Below, piece after piece: positions 10,960 through 20,155 of a stretch of 64,000 nt of DNA. The stretch is taken from contig NZ_UAUL01000001.1 in assembly GCF_900456775.1 (NCBI RefSeq), positions 310,001 to 374,000 of the forward strand. The letters are read 5' to 3'. Position numbers and translations under genes: made by a program. The notes below the pieces were generated by a model that saw only the letters and a list, made by a program, of their open reading frames with translations, made no database searches and was not told the origin of the DNA. The DNA is from Sarcina ventriculi. GTDB taxonomy: Bacteria; Bacillota; Clostridia; Clostridiales; Clostridiaceae. How positions within the stretch are numbered: the stretch's first letter is position 1; each line of letters starts with the position of its first letter.

Positions 10960-11994
10960 TTAATTATTTTGTTGAAACTTTTTAATAATTTCTTTAGCTG
11001 CACCTTCATCTAATACTAAAACAACATTTTCATTATTTGATACAGCAGACATTATTGCTTCTGCTTTATATCTGCCTCCAGCTACAGCAACTTGATTTTT
11101 TACATTTTTTATTTTATTTATATCAATACCTAAATTAGGCATAACTGATACCACTTTTGCATTTTTGTCAAAATAAAATCCTAATGCCTCCCCAATAGCT
11201 CCTAAGTCTAATAAATCATTTATTAACTCATCTGAAACTCCTCTTTTAAATGCCATTTTTTCTGCATCTCCTATACCATATAAAAGTATATCTGCATTGT
11301 TTATATAATTTATAATTTCTTTGACATCTTTTTGTTTACTCAAAGTTTCAACTACTTCTGCTACAGCATTAGCCGGAATATGAAGCATTTTATAACTTCC
11401 ATTCACTTTTTTAGCCAACTCTCCTGCTAAAGTATTAGCTTGTGTTTCTACATTTTTCCCCATTCCACCTCTAGCTGGAACAATCAAAATATCATGTAAA
11501 TTCTGAATTTTAGGAAAATGATCTACCACTTCTCTTATTGTACTACCACCTGTAAGAGCAAGAACATAATCATCTTTCAATATAGACTTTATATAATTTG
11601 CTGCTGCTTTTCCAAGTTCTTTATAAACATCAATTTCTTCATCTAAACTTCCAGGAACAATTATTACATCCTTTAAGTTTAAAAGTTCTTTTAAACTTGA
11701 TTCTACATAAGATAATCCTTTTATCTCATGAATAAACTCCTTAAGCATTTCTAATATGTTTTCTCCTTCTTTGGTTACATACATACCAGGCGTAGTAATT
11801 TGAATTAAATTTTGAGTTTTAAGAAAGTTAATTTCTGTTCTAACTATTCTTTCTCCTAAGCCCAAATTACTTGCTAATACTCGTCTACCTATTGGTTCGT
11901 TGTAATGGATTGTTCTTAGAATATTATATCTTTTTTCTAAGAGTTCCACCATTTCTGGAACTATTACTTTTTGCAACTTTAATGTATCTTGCAA
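10960..11994 (-). CDS. cggR: Central glycolytic genes regulator (SorC/DeoR-like)
   Basis: Repressor of the gap operon; in Bacillus subtilis it is released by fructose-1,6-bisphosphate. N-terminal winged helix (about 20-80) with the family segment EPIGRRVLASNLGLGERIVRTEI in the recognition region. The C-terminal sugar-phosphate-binding domain (about 85-340) carries the LALTGGST phosphate loop, PARGGMG and VAGGRYKAEAI. I take the TTG at 11994 as start: GGAG lies nine bases upstream and the N-terminus then matches B. subtilis CggR in length. The TTG at 12003 abuts the ribosome site. The 344 residues fit the family. Autoregulation is supported by the operator directly upstream. Confidence 0.94.
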   Translation of the reverse strand: MQDTLKLQKVIVPEMVELLEKRYNILRTIHYNEPIGRRVLASNLGLGERIVRTEINFLKTQNLIQITTPGMYVTKEGENILEMLKEFIHEIKGLSYVESSLKELLNLKDVIIVPGSLDEEIDVYKELGKAAANYIKSILKDDYVLALTGGSTIREVVDHFPKIQNLHDILIVPARGGMGKNVETQANTLAGELAKKVNGSYKMLHIPANAVAEVVETLSKQKDVKEIINYINNADILLYGIGDAEKMAFKRGVSDELINDLLDLGAIGEALGFYFDKNAKVVSVMPNLGIDINKIKNVKNQVAVAGGRYKAEAIMSAVSNNENVVLVLDEGAAKEIIKKFQQNN

Positions 11995-12010
11995 ACCAAA
12001 CAACTCCTTT

Positions 12011-12048
12011 GGTCATTTAGCGTCCCACTTAAAACTTAAATGTCCCAC
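12011..12048 (-). promoter_or_regulatory. CggR operator at the cggR promoter
   Basis: On the minus strand two TGGGAC boxes lie exactly 20 bases apart, each followed six bases later by a TGTC-like box (GTTT, TGAC). This matches the known B. subtilis architecture (CGGGAC, N6, TGTC, N4, repeated). It lies between the -10 box and the start codon, the position used for roadblock-type repression. Confidence 0.88.
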
Positions 12049-12055
12049 AACAATT

Positions 12056-12061
12056 ATTATA
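12056..12061 (-). promoter_or_regulatory. -10 box of the cggR-gap operon promoter
   Basis: Perfect TATAAT on the minus strand about eight bases upstream of the CggR operator. The -35 region near 12079-12084 (TTTTAA) is weak, so the exact promoter spacing is uncertain. Confidence 0.6.
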
Positions 12062-12146
12062 AAACAAAAGTGTACATTTTAAAAGTATTTTTTTAAATTT
12101 TTCAGAAAATTTTTATTTAATTGGCGTAATTATACCTATCATCCAT

Positions 12147-13532
12147 TTAAAATCTTTTTCTTTTACTAGAAGATTTTATACCTATCTCTTCTCTGTATTT
12201 TGCCACTGTCCTTCTAGATATATTCATACCATTTTTATTTAATTTTTCACAAATTATCTGATCTGATAATGGTTTTACCTTATCTTCTTCATTTACCATC
12301 TTCTCTATGATTTTTTTAATATTCACAACTGAAATATCCTCTATTTTATTACTATTTTTACCATTTGTTTGTATTCCATTTGTAAATAAATCTTTAATTT
12401 TTATTGTACTAAAAGATGTTAGTATATATTTTTCCCTAATTGCCCTTGATATAGTTGATTCATGCATATCTATCTCTTCTGCAATCTCTTTTAATGTCAT
12501 AGGAATTAATGCACTTTCACCTTTTTCAAAATAACCTCGTTGCTTTTTAACAATTTTCTCTAAAACTTTATGCAATGTTGTTTTTCTATGATTTATACTT
12601 TTAACTAAAAATAATGCTTTATCTATTTTTTCTTCTATATATTTTACCGCATCCTTATCATCATTATCTCTAAGTATTTCATTATACATAGAATTTATCG
12701 ATAACTTAGGCAAAACTTTATCATTCATCACAATAAAAAATTCATTTCCTATTTTTTTTATTTCAGCATCAGGAATTATAAATTTCATATTTTCTCCAGT
12801 ATAAAAACCTCTTGATGGTTTTGGTTCCAATGTTTTTATTAAATCACCAAAGCTTTGTGCTTCTTTTGCTGTTATTTTTAACGCTTTACCGATAAGTTGA
12901 TATTTATTATCTGCTAAGTCTTCTAAATGATTATTTATAATTTTTTCTAACATTTCGTTATCTTTTCCAAGCCTTTTTAATTGAAGTATTAGACATTCCT
13001 TTATATCTCTTGCCCCAATGCCTGCTGGCTCTAAATTATGAAGAAGTATTAAGGCTCTTTTTACATTTTCTTTTCCACATCCTAATTCCTCTTCTATTTC
13101 TTCAGTACTTACATCTAAATATCCTCTATTATCTAAAGATTCAATCATATAACTGCAAATACTTCTTAGATAATCATCAATTGGTATATCTATAATTTGT
13201 TCTAACAAATGTTCCTTTAATGATTTTGGATTACTTATAAACGTAAATGGAGAAACACTATCTTCACTGTAATCACTATAGCTTTGAGAACCATAATTAT
13301 CTGATTCAAAATATTTTATAAGTTCTTTATATTCTAATCTATCTTGTTCTTTTGTTTTATTTTCTAAACTTTCATATTGAACTTCTAAAACTGGATTTTC
13401 TAAAAACTCTTTTTCTATATATTCCCTTAAATCATTAGTCGACATTTGTAATAATTTAATTGATAGTTGCATTTGTTGTGTCATTATAAGTTTTTGTTCT
13501 TGTGTTAAATTTAAATTAAAATTCATTTCCAT
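12147..13532 (-). CDS. rpoN: RNA polymerase sigma-54 factor
   Basis: Alternative sigma factor that needs AAA+ enhancer-binding activators. 461 residues with the three family regions: Gln/Leu-rich region I (QQMQLSIKLLQMSTNDL, about 18-34) followed by an acidic region II (about 55-90), the core-binding domain, and the C-terminal RpoN box ISRRTVAKYREEIGI just before the end. A helix-turn-helix (MTLKEIAEEIDMHESTISRAI) lies at about 345-365. AGGTG lies eight bases upstream of the ATG. No bEBP activator is seen in the window. It directly precedes cggR, a common clostridial arrangement, but the cggR promoter lies in the gap. Confidence 0.96.
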   Translation of the reverse strand: MEMNFNLNLTQEQKLIMTQQMQLSIKLLQMSTNDLREYIEKEFLENPVLEVQYESLENKTKEQDRLEYKELIKYFESDNYGSQSYSDYSEDSVSPFTFISNPKSLKEHLLEQIIDIPIDDYLRSICSYMIESLDNRGYLDVSTEEIEEELGCGKENVKRALILLHNLEPAGIGARDIKECLILQLKRLGKDNEMLEKIINNHLEDLADNKYQLIGKALKITAKEAQSFGDLIKTLEPKPSRGFYTGENMKFIIPDAEIKKIGNEFFIVMNDKVLPKLSINSMYNEILRDNDDKDAVKYIEEKIDKALFLVKSINHRKTTLHKVLEKIVKKQRGYFEKGESALIPMTLKEIAEEIDMHESTISRAIREKYILTSFSTIKIKDLFTNGIQTNGKNSNKIEDISVVNIKKIIEKMVNEEDKVKPLSDQIICEKLNKNGMNISRRTVAKYREEIGIKSSSKRKRF

Positions 13533-13669
13533 TTTTAAAACACCTATCCTTATTTAAACATATATCTTCGTTTAAATATCTATCATAAAACATACAAATA
13601 TTAAGTTTCATTTTTAATTATCTTATAAATAACATTTTTTTTCAATATCAAACAACTTTAATAAAATCA

Positions 13670-14713
13670 TTAACTCCCCATTATCTCATTGCTAGTTTTA
13701 GGTATAGTTAACTCTCCATTTATTATTAAACCTTTATAATATTTTACTATATCTAAAACTTCTGAAGGAACAATATTTTTTGTACTACTTGCTATATCTA
13801 TTGCACCTTCCTTTAAACCAAGTCTTAAGATATTATCTTTTCCCGCCTTAAATGTTCCCTTTGTAAATTCTTCAATTGAATTATAAACTGCTAAATCTGT
13901 TTTCTTAATCATAGAAGATAATATACACCCTAAATATTCTTTAAGCTTTTCACCCTGATCCTCATCTATTCCTATAGCATATTTACCCTCTTCCTTTGCA
14001 GCTTTAAAAACACCAAGACCACTTTTTCCAGCAGCATGAAATATTATATCTACACCATTATTATATAGTTCCTTTGCGACCATATATCCTTTTTCTTCAT
14101 CATTAAAATCCATAGTGTATCTAATATTTTTTTGATTTATCAAATCTTTTGCAGCATCTTTATTAACAACCTGAATACCATAGGCAAATCCTGTTCCTAT
14201 TTCCTCAATTATTGGAGCTTCTACCCCTCCTATGAAACCTATTTTATTTGTCTTAGTCATATTACCAGCTATAATTCCCATTAAAAAAGCCCCCTCTTCA
14301 TTTTTAAACATTATAGATTTTATATTAGCTAAATTTGAGGTACTATCTATTAAAACAAAATTTTTATTACTATTATTTTTAGCTACATTTTCCATACTAT
14401 CTTTCATTCTAAAACCAACTCCAAAAATCAAAGAACTTTTTTTAGCTAAATTTCTTATATTCCTTTCATATTCAGATATTTCTTTGCTTTCTAAAGTGGC
14501 ATATTTCACATTAAATTCATCTCCCGCCTTAACTAGACCCTCATAAGCAAAATTATTAAATCCAAAATCATCAATTCCAGCAGTATCTGCATTTAATCCT
14601 ATATTCGAAGTTTTGGATATAGAGATTTCTCCCACATCTAAACTTCCATTTTCACAACCAATTAACATAAAAAGAAATACTATTATTATTCCTAATTTAA
14701 ATATCTTCCTCAT
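13670..14713 (-). CDS. BMP-family substrate-binding lipoprotein
   Basis: Extracytoplasmic binding protein of the basic membrane protein (BMP/Med) family, which usually captures nucleosides for an ABC importer. Signal peptide with lipobox LIGC (Cys at about 20) in 347 residues. Family features: IGLNADTAGIDDFGFN at the mature N-terminus, SLIFGVGFRMKDS, FLMGIIAGNMTKTNKIGFIGG and VDIIFHAAGKSGLGVFKAA. AGGAG precedes the ATG. No permease or ATPase genes adjoin it, so it is an orphan component or a Med-like regulatory lipoprotein. rpoN and degV flank it on the same strand, but the degV terminator isolates it. Confidence 0.85.
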   Translation of the reverse strand: MRKIFKLGIIIVFLFMLIGCENGSLDVGEISISKTSNIGLNADTAGIDDFGFNNFAYEGLVKAGDEFNVKYATLESKEISEYERNIRNLAKKSSLIFGVGFRMKDSMENVAKNNSNKNFVLIDSTSNLANIKSIMFKNEEGAFLMGIIAGNMTKTNKIGFIGGVEAPIIEEIGTGFAYGIQVVNKDAAKDLINQKNIRYTMDFNDEEKGYMVAKELYNNGVDIIFHAAGKSGLGVFKAAKEEGKYAIGIDEDQGEKLKEYLGCILSSMIKKTDLAVYNSIEEFTKGTFKAGKDNILRLGLKEGAIDIASSTKNIVPSEVLDIVKYYKGLIINGELTIPKTSNEIMGS

Positions 14714-14882
14714 AAATACACAACTCCTAAACTTTTAATATAAACTATCTATTATCTTTATTTATATCTTTCTCAAAGTCATATGTATCTTATGTATTTA
14801 ATCAATAAATTTATTTTATTCAAATATTATCACACATTTAGATTGCTAAAATATTCAATACTATACCCATTTCATTCAAATT

Positions 14883-14924
14883 AAAATGGCTTTATTAAAG
14901 ATACCACTTTAATAAAGCCATTTT
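14883..14924 (-). terminator. Terminator of trmL-degV
   Basis: Perfect 18-bp inverted repeat (arms beginning AAAATGGCTTTATTAAAG) with a six-base loop, ending in a T-run on either strand. It lies behind the degV stop. Confidence 0.9.
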
Positions 14925-14983
14925 TTAATTAATTTAATTGTTCAATCATTTTTAACATAACTTTTGCCTAAATAAAATGCACA

Positions 14984-15823
14984 CTAGTAATTTTTAACAA
15001 AAAATAAACCGCAAGCTTTAATTCCTGAATGTATTCCAACAGCACATCCAACTCTTTGATGTATATATTCTATATTATTACTTTCTAAATATTCCCTAAT
15101 AGTAGTACAAACTTCAGGACTTTCAACTTCTAATAATATTACAGGTTCACCTTGTTTTCTATCTGTACTATTAAATTTTTCTACAACTTCTTTTATAGCT
15201 TTTTTAGTACCACGAACCTTACTGTAAACATTCATTTCACCATTTTCTACATCTAATAATAGTTTTATACCTAATGCTCCCACTAACATAGCCTTCCCCT
15301 TTGAAAGTCTTCCACCCCTTACAAGGTTATCTAAACTTTCAAATACAAGCCCTGCATCTATAGCTTCTCTATACTTTAATATTTCCTCTTCAATTTCATT
15401 TAAAGTAAAACCATCTTCTATCATTGTAGCTGCTTTTAAAACTATAAGACCAAGACCTGATGTTACATTTAACGTATCTATAACCTTTATATCTTCGCTA
15501 CCAATTTCCATTTTAGCTATTGTAGCTGATTGATATGTTCCACTCATCTTTGATGACAACGGTAAAACTATTATTTTATATCCTTCGTCAAGCCACTTTT
15601 TATAAGATTCAACAAATCTACTAGGTGTAACTTGAGATGTAGTTGGAAGCACATTTTCTCTCTCAATTCTTTCTTGCATTGCGTTAAAGTCTATATCTAT
15701 TCCATCTAAATAACTCTCTTCTCCAAAATTAATCAAAAGAGGTAAGACCTCTATTTTATATTTTTCTATTAAATTTTTTGAAAGATCGCACGAACTATCT
15801 GTAATTATTTTTATTTTTTCCAA
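14984..15823 (-). CDS. DegV family fatty-acid-binding protein
   Basis: DegV/FakB-type protein that binds a fatty acid and, in Firmicutes, presents it to the kinase FakA for phosphorylation. 279 residues. Family motifs: ITDSSCDLS at the N-terminus, TTSQVTPSRF (lipid-site Thr-Ser), PLSSKMSGTYQSA and the late His-Gly segment GCAVGIHSG. Start is a TTG at 15823 with GGGGGG seven bases upstream. It lies 12 bases after trmL, so the two share a transcript. No fakA-like kinase lies in the window, and whether this copy serves lipid uptake is inference. Confidence 0.9.
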   Translation of the reverse strand: MEKIKIITDSSCDLSKNLIEKYKIEVLPLLINFGEESYLDGIDIDFNAMQERIERENVLPTTSQVTPSRFVESYKKWLDEGYKIIVLPLSSKMSGTYQSATIAKMEIGSEDIKVIDTLNVTSGLGLIVLKAATMIEDGFTLNEIEEEILKYREAIDAGLVFESLDNLVRGGRLSKGKAMLVGALGIKLLLDVENGEMNVYSKVRGTKKAIKEVVEKFNSTDRKQGEPVILLEVESPEVCTTIREYLESNNIEYIHQRVGCAVGIHSGIKACGLFFVKNY

Positions 15824-15835
15824 ATTAAATCCCCC

Positions 15836-16297
15836 CTATTTCATATTTGGAAAACCAATACCCTTTAATGCTTCATAAGTAACAATGGCTACAGTATTTG
15901 ATAAATTTAAGCTTCTAGTTGTGGTATTAATCATAGGAACTCTTATCTCTATATGATTTTTATGAACCTCTTCAGGAACACCTGATGATTCTCTTCCAAA
16001 CATTATGAAATCCCCTTCTTTATAACTTACATCACTATATAATCTATCAGTATGAGTTGATGATAAATAAATTGTTTTATCACCATGCTTTTTCATAAAA
16101 TCTTCATAACTTTCATATATTTCTAAATTTAATTGTTTCCAATAATCTAATCCTGCACGCCTTACATGTTTTTCATCTAAACTAAATCCCATAGGCTTTA
16201 TTATGTGTAGTTTAGAATTAGTTAAAACACATGTTCGTGCAATATTCCCTGTATTTTGTGGTATCTCTGGTTGATACAATACTATATTTAAATTCAC
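15836..16297 (-). CDS. trmL: tRNA (cytidine/uridine-34 2'-O)-methyltransferase
   Basis: SPOUT-fold methyltransferase that modifies the wobble ribose of tRNA-Leu species with S-adenosylmethionine. 153 residues, the family size. Start signature LYQPEIPQNTGNIARTC, the knot motifs MFGRESSGVP (about 108-118) and RVPMINTTTRSLNLSNTVAIVTYEA at the C-terminus match TrmL closely. GTG start at 16297 with GGAGG eight bases upstream. First gene of a two-gene unit with degV. Confidence 0.93.
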   Translation of the reverse strand: MNLNIVLYQPEIPQNTGNIARTCVLTNSKLHIIKPMGFSLDEKHVRRAGLDYWKQLNLEIYESYEDFMKKHGDKTIYLSSTHTDRLYSDVSYKEGDFIMFGRESSGVPEEVHKNHIEIRVPMINTTTRSLNLSNTVAIVTYEALKGIGFPNMK

Positions 16298-16455
16298 TTG
16301 ATTTTCCTCCGAATAACCTATTATACTTGGTTTAATATATTCAAGTTATATCATATTACCTAATTATATAAAATGCAAGAAATTATTTGGTTAAAATATA
16401 CTTATATCACTTCTTTTATTTTTCACACAAAGTTTTTATAAAATAATGTAAACTA

Positions 16456-16487
16456 AAAGACTGCATCATTTAACCGATTCAGTCTTT
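16456..16487 (-). terminator. Terminator of the VanW-like gene
   Basis: Arms AAAGACTG and CAGTCTTT with a 16-base loop, followed on the minus strand by TAGTTT. It lies just behind the VanW-like gene. Confidence 0.7.
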
Positions 16488-16494
16488 CACTTTA

Positions 16495-17904
16495 TTATTC
16501 ACTTATTTCAGTTTGTCCTGTTCCTATTCCACCAGTTCCTACCTTTAACACTCCATCTACTTTAGAATAATTATATGTTCCAAGTAGCTTTCTAGAAACT
16601 TCTTTTCCATTTTCATAAGTAACCACATAAGCACTTGATTTATATCCATCAACAGGCTTAGTTTGCCAAACTTCTTGACCTTTAGATAAACTTGCATCAT
16701 TTACCCTTGTAACTGTGGCTTTTGATGTAACTTCAGCATTTGTTGCTAATAACTCGTAACTTTTATCTCCTTTAGCTTGTGTATTTCCATAAATATTAAT
16801 TGTCATAACCTTAGAACCATTAGTTGTAGCCTCTATATATATAGGCACATTGTAGGTATTAGTAAACTTGTAGTCTAAATATCCCCAAGCAACAGCACTA
16901 TCTAGACCATAATCTGAGTAAGATGTTTTAAGTGAATGGTTATGTCTCTCTGTTGGAACTAATCCTGCCCTTATTACCGCTCTGTTTAATGCAGTAGATA
17001 CCTGACATATTCCTCCTCCTAATCCATCAACGACCTGATTTGATACAAAAGTAGCAGCATTTTTATATCCTCTTGCCTCAGTTCTTTCACCTACTATATT
17101 ATTAAAACTAAAAGTTTCTCCTGGCATTATCAATGTCCCATTAATAGATTTTAAAGCTAATGCTATATTAGTAGCCCTTGCATCAGTTGATGATGAATAA
17201 TCAGATGTAAAACTTCCTATAACCCCATTTATACTCTCTAATTCTGCTGTTGTAACACTTGGTGTAGTTTCTGTAACTGGAATATCAACTACAATCGTTT
17301 TATCATTTAAATCCTCACTAATATCATTGTTTATTGCATTTTTTACAAGAGTATCTACATCATTAACATCTATATCTCTTCCATTAGAACTAGAACTTAC
17401 TACTAATTTTCCATTCACCATAGATATTGTTGCATTCTTTGCTGCTATATCTACCTTTTTTTCTAATTCTTCCTCGTATTTTTTTAGCTCATCTTCATTA
17501 TAATCAACAGTTAAATCTAAATTTTCGCTAATTCCTTCATGTATATATTTTTGTTTTTCAAATATATTTTTATTTTTTCCTATCTCCATAGCTTTTGCAA
17601 CAACATCATCTATATCATACTGAGGTGATAAATCAGAAAAATTTATATCTATCTCTTCATCATCAGCCTTTATAATTATCTCCTTGTTTTCAGCAACTTT
17701 TCCGTATTTACTTTTTAATGTTTCTTCAGCTTGATTTTTTGTCATTCCACCTAAATCAATTCCTTCAACAGTAATTCCTGGATATATTTTATTTGACCAT
17801 TCATCCACAACTCTTTTTGCATTATCATAATAAATTCCACTTGCAGTTGCGCCAATAGCCATTGCAACTGATGTACTTATTAGGATTTTCTTTATTTTCC
17901 CCAT
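16495..17904 (-). CDS. VanW/YoaR-like cell-wall protein
   Basis: Membrane-anchored extracellular protein of 469 residues: one N-terminal hydrophobic anchor (about 6-25), a YoaR-type putative peptidoglycan-binding region (about 40-210, with YPGITVEGIDLGGMTKNQAEETL), the VanW domain (about 225-375, with FSFNNIVGERTEARGYKNA and GLGGGICQVSTALNRAV) and a C-terminal G5-like stretch (about 390-460). AAAAGGGG precedes the ATG. The VanW domain occurs in some glycopeptide-resistance clusters, but its biochemical role is not known; it is widespread in Clostridium. Here it lies near a lysozyme and D-Ala ligases as a monocistronic envelope gene. Confidence 0.88.
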   Translation of the reverse strand: MGKIKKILISTSVAMAIGATASGIYYDNAKRVVDEWSNKIYPGITVEGIDLGGMTKNQAEETLKSKYGKVAENKEIIIKADDEEIDINFSDLSPQYDIDDVVAKAMEIGKNKNIFEKQKYIHEGISENLDLTVDYNEDELKKYEEELEKKVDIAAKNATISMVNGKLVVSSSSNGRDIDVNDVDTLVKNAINNDISEDLNDKTIVVDIPVTETTPSVTTAELESINGVIGSFTSDYSSSTDARATNIALALKSINGTLIMPGETFSFNNIVGERTEARGYKNAATFVSNQVVDGLGGGICQVSTALNRAVIRAGLVPTERHNHSLKTSYSDYGLDSAVAWGYLDYKFTNTYNVPIYIEATTNGSKVMTINIYGNTQAKGDKSYELLATNAEVTSKATVTRVNDASLSKGQEVWQTKPVDGYKSSAYVVTYENGKEVSRKLLGTYNYSKVDGVLKVGTGGIGTGQTEISE

Positions 17905-18051
17905 TTATTTTATCCCCTTTTTGAAACTCGTTTAATAATTATTTTAATAATACATTATTTATGAATTATAGTCAAAATATATAATAAAATTATAAAAATG
18001 TTGTATCTTTATATTTAAATTATTTGACACAACACTTTTAATTTTAATATA

Positions 18052-18996
18052 TTAACTTAATATATATTTGCTTCTTTCTAATGAAAAATCTCCTGCATAA
18101 TCAAAAGCCTCTATACTTATTTCTATGTCTTGATTTTTAGGCAAATTAAACTTACTCTTATTTATATTAAACTTAGTCGTTTTAGAGGATACTGTTCCTG
18201 CATAAAGAGAATTTATAAATATATTATACCCTGATATATCTGCTTCAGTATTAGCTTTCCAATAAACTGTAATAATGCTTCCGTTTTGCACTGCATAAAG
18301 CCCTACAACAGGTGCTGGTGGCATTAAGTATGCTATATCTATCGGACCCCAATTTAAATCTACTGGATTATCTATTCCTGATAGCTTCCCTTCATCAGTA
18401 TATTGCCAAAGAGTCCATTTACTCCACCCTCCAATATTAGGTGGATATTTAGGATTTGATAAAATTCTAGGATACATAGCTATCCAAAGAGGCATATTAC
18501 TCAATGGATATCCTTTTCCTTGAATATTAAAATTATCATATAATTCTATAAAAAAAAGCCCTGTATAATACATAATTTTTCTTCTAGTCTTTTGTTCAAA
18601 CCTAATTTTAAACCTTTGTATCCAATTTATTAGTCCTGTAGTTGATATAGATCCATCAATAGGTTCCTCCACATCTAAAACAGGAAATAAATCACCATAG
18701 TTTCCCTGTCCAAACCCTAATTGTAATGTATTTATGAAATTATCACATTGACTATCTGCTGTTGTTAAATCATAAGATGGAATTCCATAATGATATGCAC
18801 CGCATGGAATACCTCTTCTTAAACATTGTTTTGCAAAATTTACAAACTGTCTATCAACATTAAATGTTCCTGTGCTTGAACTAGATGCTCTAAGATATAC
18901 GAAATCAGAATTATTAGCTAATAAATCAAAATTTACATTTTGAGTATATTGATTTATATCTGGTCCAAAAGTATTATTAGAACTTTTATCTTGCAT
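18052..18996 (-). CDS. GH25 muramidase with FN3-like tail, SleM-like
   Basis: Lysozyme of glycoside hydrolase family 25, cutting the MurNAc-GlcNAc bond. The GH25 domain covers about 8-215: FGPDINQYT with the first acidic residue, GAYHYGIPSYD, the catalytic LDVEE and LWQYTDEGKLSGID. An FN3-like domain (about 222-314) follows. There is no signal peptide. C. perfringens SleM, the spore cortex fragment-lytic muramidase, is also a signal-less GH25 protein of about 320 residues, so this is probably its counterpart (recognition from memory). AGAGAG precedes the ATG. The SleM assignment is inference; the GH25 assignment is firm. Confidence 0.87.
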   Translation of the reverse strand: MQDKSSNNTFGPDINQYTQNVNFDLLANNSDFVYLRASSSSTGTFNVDRQFVNFAKQCLRRGIPCGAYHYGIPSYDLTTADSQCDNFINTLQLGFGQGNYGDLFPVLDVEEPIDGSISTTGLINWIQRFKIRFEQKTRRKIMYYTGLFFIELYDNFNIQGKGYPLSNMPLWIAMYPRILSNPKYPPNIGGWSKWTLWQYTDEGKLSGIDNPVDLNWGPIDIAYLMPPAPVVGLYAVQNGSIITVYWKANTEADISGYNIFINSLYAGTVSSKTTKFNINKSKFNLPKNQDIEISIEAFDYAGDFSLERSKYILS

Positions 18997-19069
18997 GAAA
19001 TTACTCTCTTATAAAATTACTATATACTATATAATTTATAATTTTTCATTTCAACATGTTACTATTATT

Positions 19070-19972
19070 TTATCTTTTTTCTTTCAAAGAATATTCTATA
19101 ATTAAATCCAAAAGAGTTGAAAAATCTATATTTATACTATTACAACTTTTAGGAAATAAACTGTTTTTAGTCATTCCAGGCAACGTATTAACTTCTAATA
19201 CATAACTTTCCCCATCTTTAATTATCATATCTACTCTAGCGTAAACACTACATCTTAGAGAATCATAAGCATTTAAAGCTATAGTTTCTATTTTTTTTTG
19301 CATATTTTCATTAAAATTAACAACATACTCATAAGCTTCACTGTCAGTATATTTAGATTTTAAGTCAAAGAATTTTCCCTTTGGTTTTATAGCCAATATA
19401 GGTAAAACTTTGCCATTTAATATAGGACAGGTTATTTCATCACCCTTTATATATTCCTCTATTATTGCTATTTTGTCATATAAAAGTACAGTTTCTACTG
19501 CTTTTTTTACATTTTCCTCCTTTTCAATTAAAAATGTAGCAACTGAAGAACCACCACTATTAGGCTTTATAAATATAGGATATTTCATTTTTTTTATATA
19601 ATCGTAATCTATATCATTTACAGATTTTATAGAAATCCATTTAGGCGTTTTTATATTTTGTGATACCATTATTTTTTTTGCAATATCTTTATCCATGCAT
19701 ATAGAACTGCTTAATGCATTGCATCCTGAATAAGGTATATTTAATACTTCCAAAATTTTTTGTACACTACCATCTTCACCAAATTTTCCATGAAGGGCTA
19801 AGAATGCAAAATCTATATTATTACACTTAGCTAAAACATCCTCTTTTTTATCTATTATTATAGGTACAACTTCATATTTTTTTTTATTTATATTGTTAAC
19901 TATTGCTTTACCTGTCTCAAGTGATACGTCCCTCTCTGTTGAAATACCACCCATTAATACTCCTATCCTCAT
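19070..19972 (-). CDS. ddl: D-alanine--D-alanine ligase, copy 1
   Basis: ATP-grasp ligase that makes D-Ala-D-Ala for peptidoglycan. 300 residues. GVLMGGISTE (catalytic Glu at about 13), LHGKFGEDG, KPNSGGSSVA, EEYIKGDEITCPI (ATP site), the omega-loop SKYTDSEAYEY with the expected Tyr (about 208), and LEVNTLPGMTKNSLFP (Mg ligands). The ATG at 19972 follows GGAGGAAAGAG. It lies downstream of a second, roughly half-identical ligase gene, with a terminator between the two, so it needs its own promoter in 19973-20070. By its canonical loop this copy looks like a standard Ddl. Confidence 0.93.
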   Translation of the reverse strand: MRIGVLMGGISTERDVSLETGKAIVNNINKKKYEVVPIIIDKKEDVLAKCNNIDFAFLALHGKFGEDGSVQKILEVLNIPYSGCNALSSSICMDKDIAKKIMVSQNIKTPKWISIKSVNDIDYDYIKKMKYPIFIKPNSGGSSVATFLIEKEENVKKAVETVLLYDKIAIIEEYIKGDEITCPILNGKVLPILAIKPKGKFFDLKSKYTDSEAYEYVVNFNENMQKKIETIALNAYDSLRCSVYARVDMIIKDGESYVLEVNTLPGMTKNSLFPKSCNSINIDFSTLLDLIIEYSLKEKR

Positions 19973-20073
19973 TGCTCTTTCCTCCAAAAACATACTCTAT
20001 ATATAGTACAAAAGCATTTCTTCTTTTGTTATATATTTTTTGTTTATAGTTAACCTTAATTTCTGTTTCTATT

Positions 20074-20120
20074 TAAAAATAAAAGGTTAAGATAAACTTA
20101 TCTTAACCTTTTATTTTTAA
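20074..20120 (-). terminator. Terminator between the two ligase genes
   Basis: Near-perfect inverted repeat with arms of about 20 bases around AAAGGTTAAGATAA / TTATCTTAACCTTT and a three-to-four-base loop. It lies about 35 bases behind the upstream ligase gene. Confidence 0.88.
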
Positions 20121-20155
20121 ATATATAATTTTAATATTTATAATTTACTTAAAAA

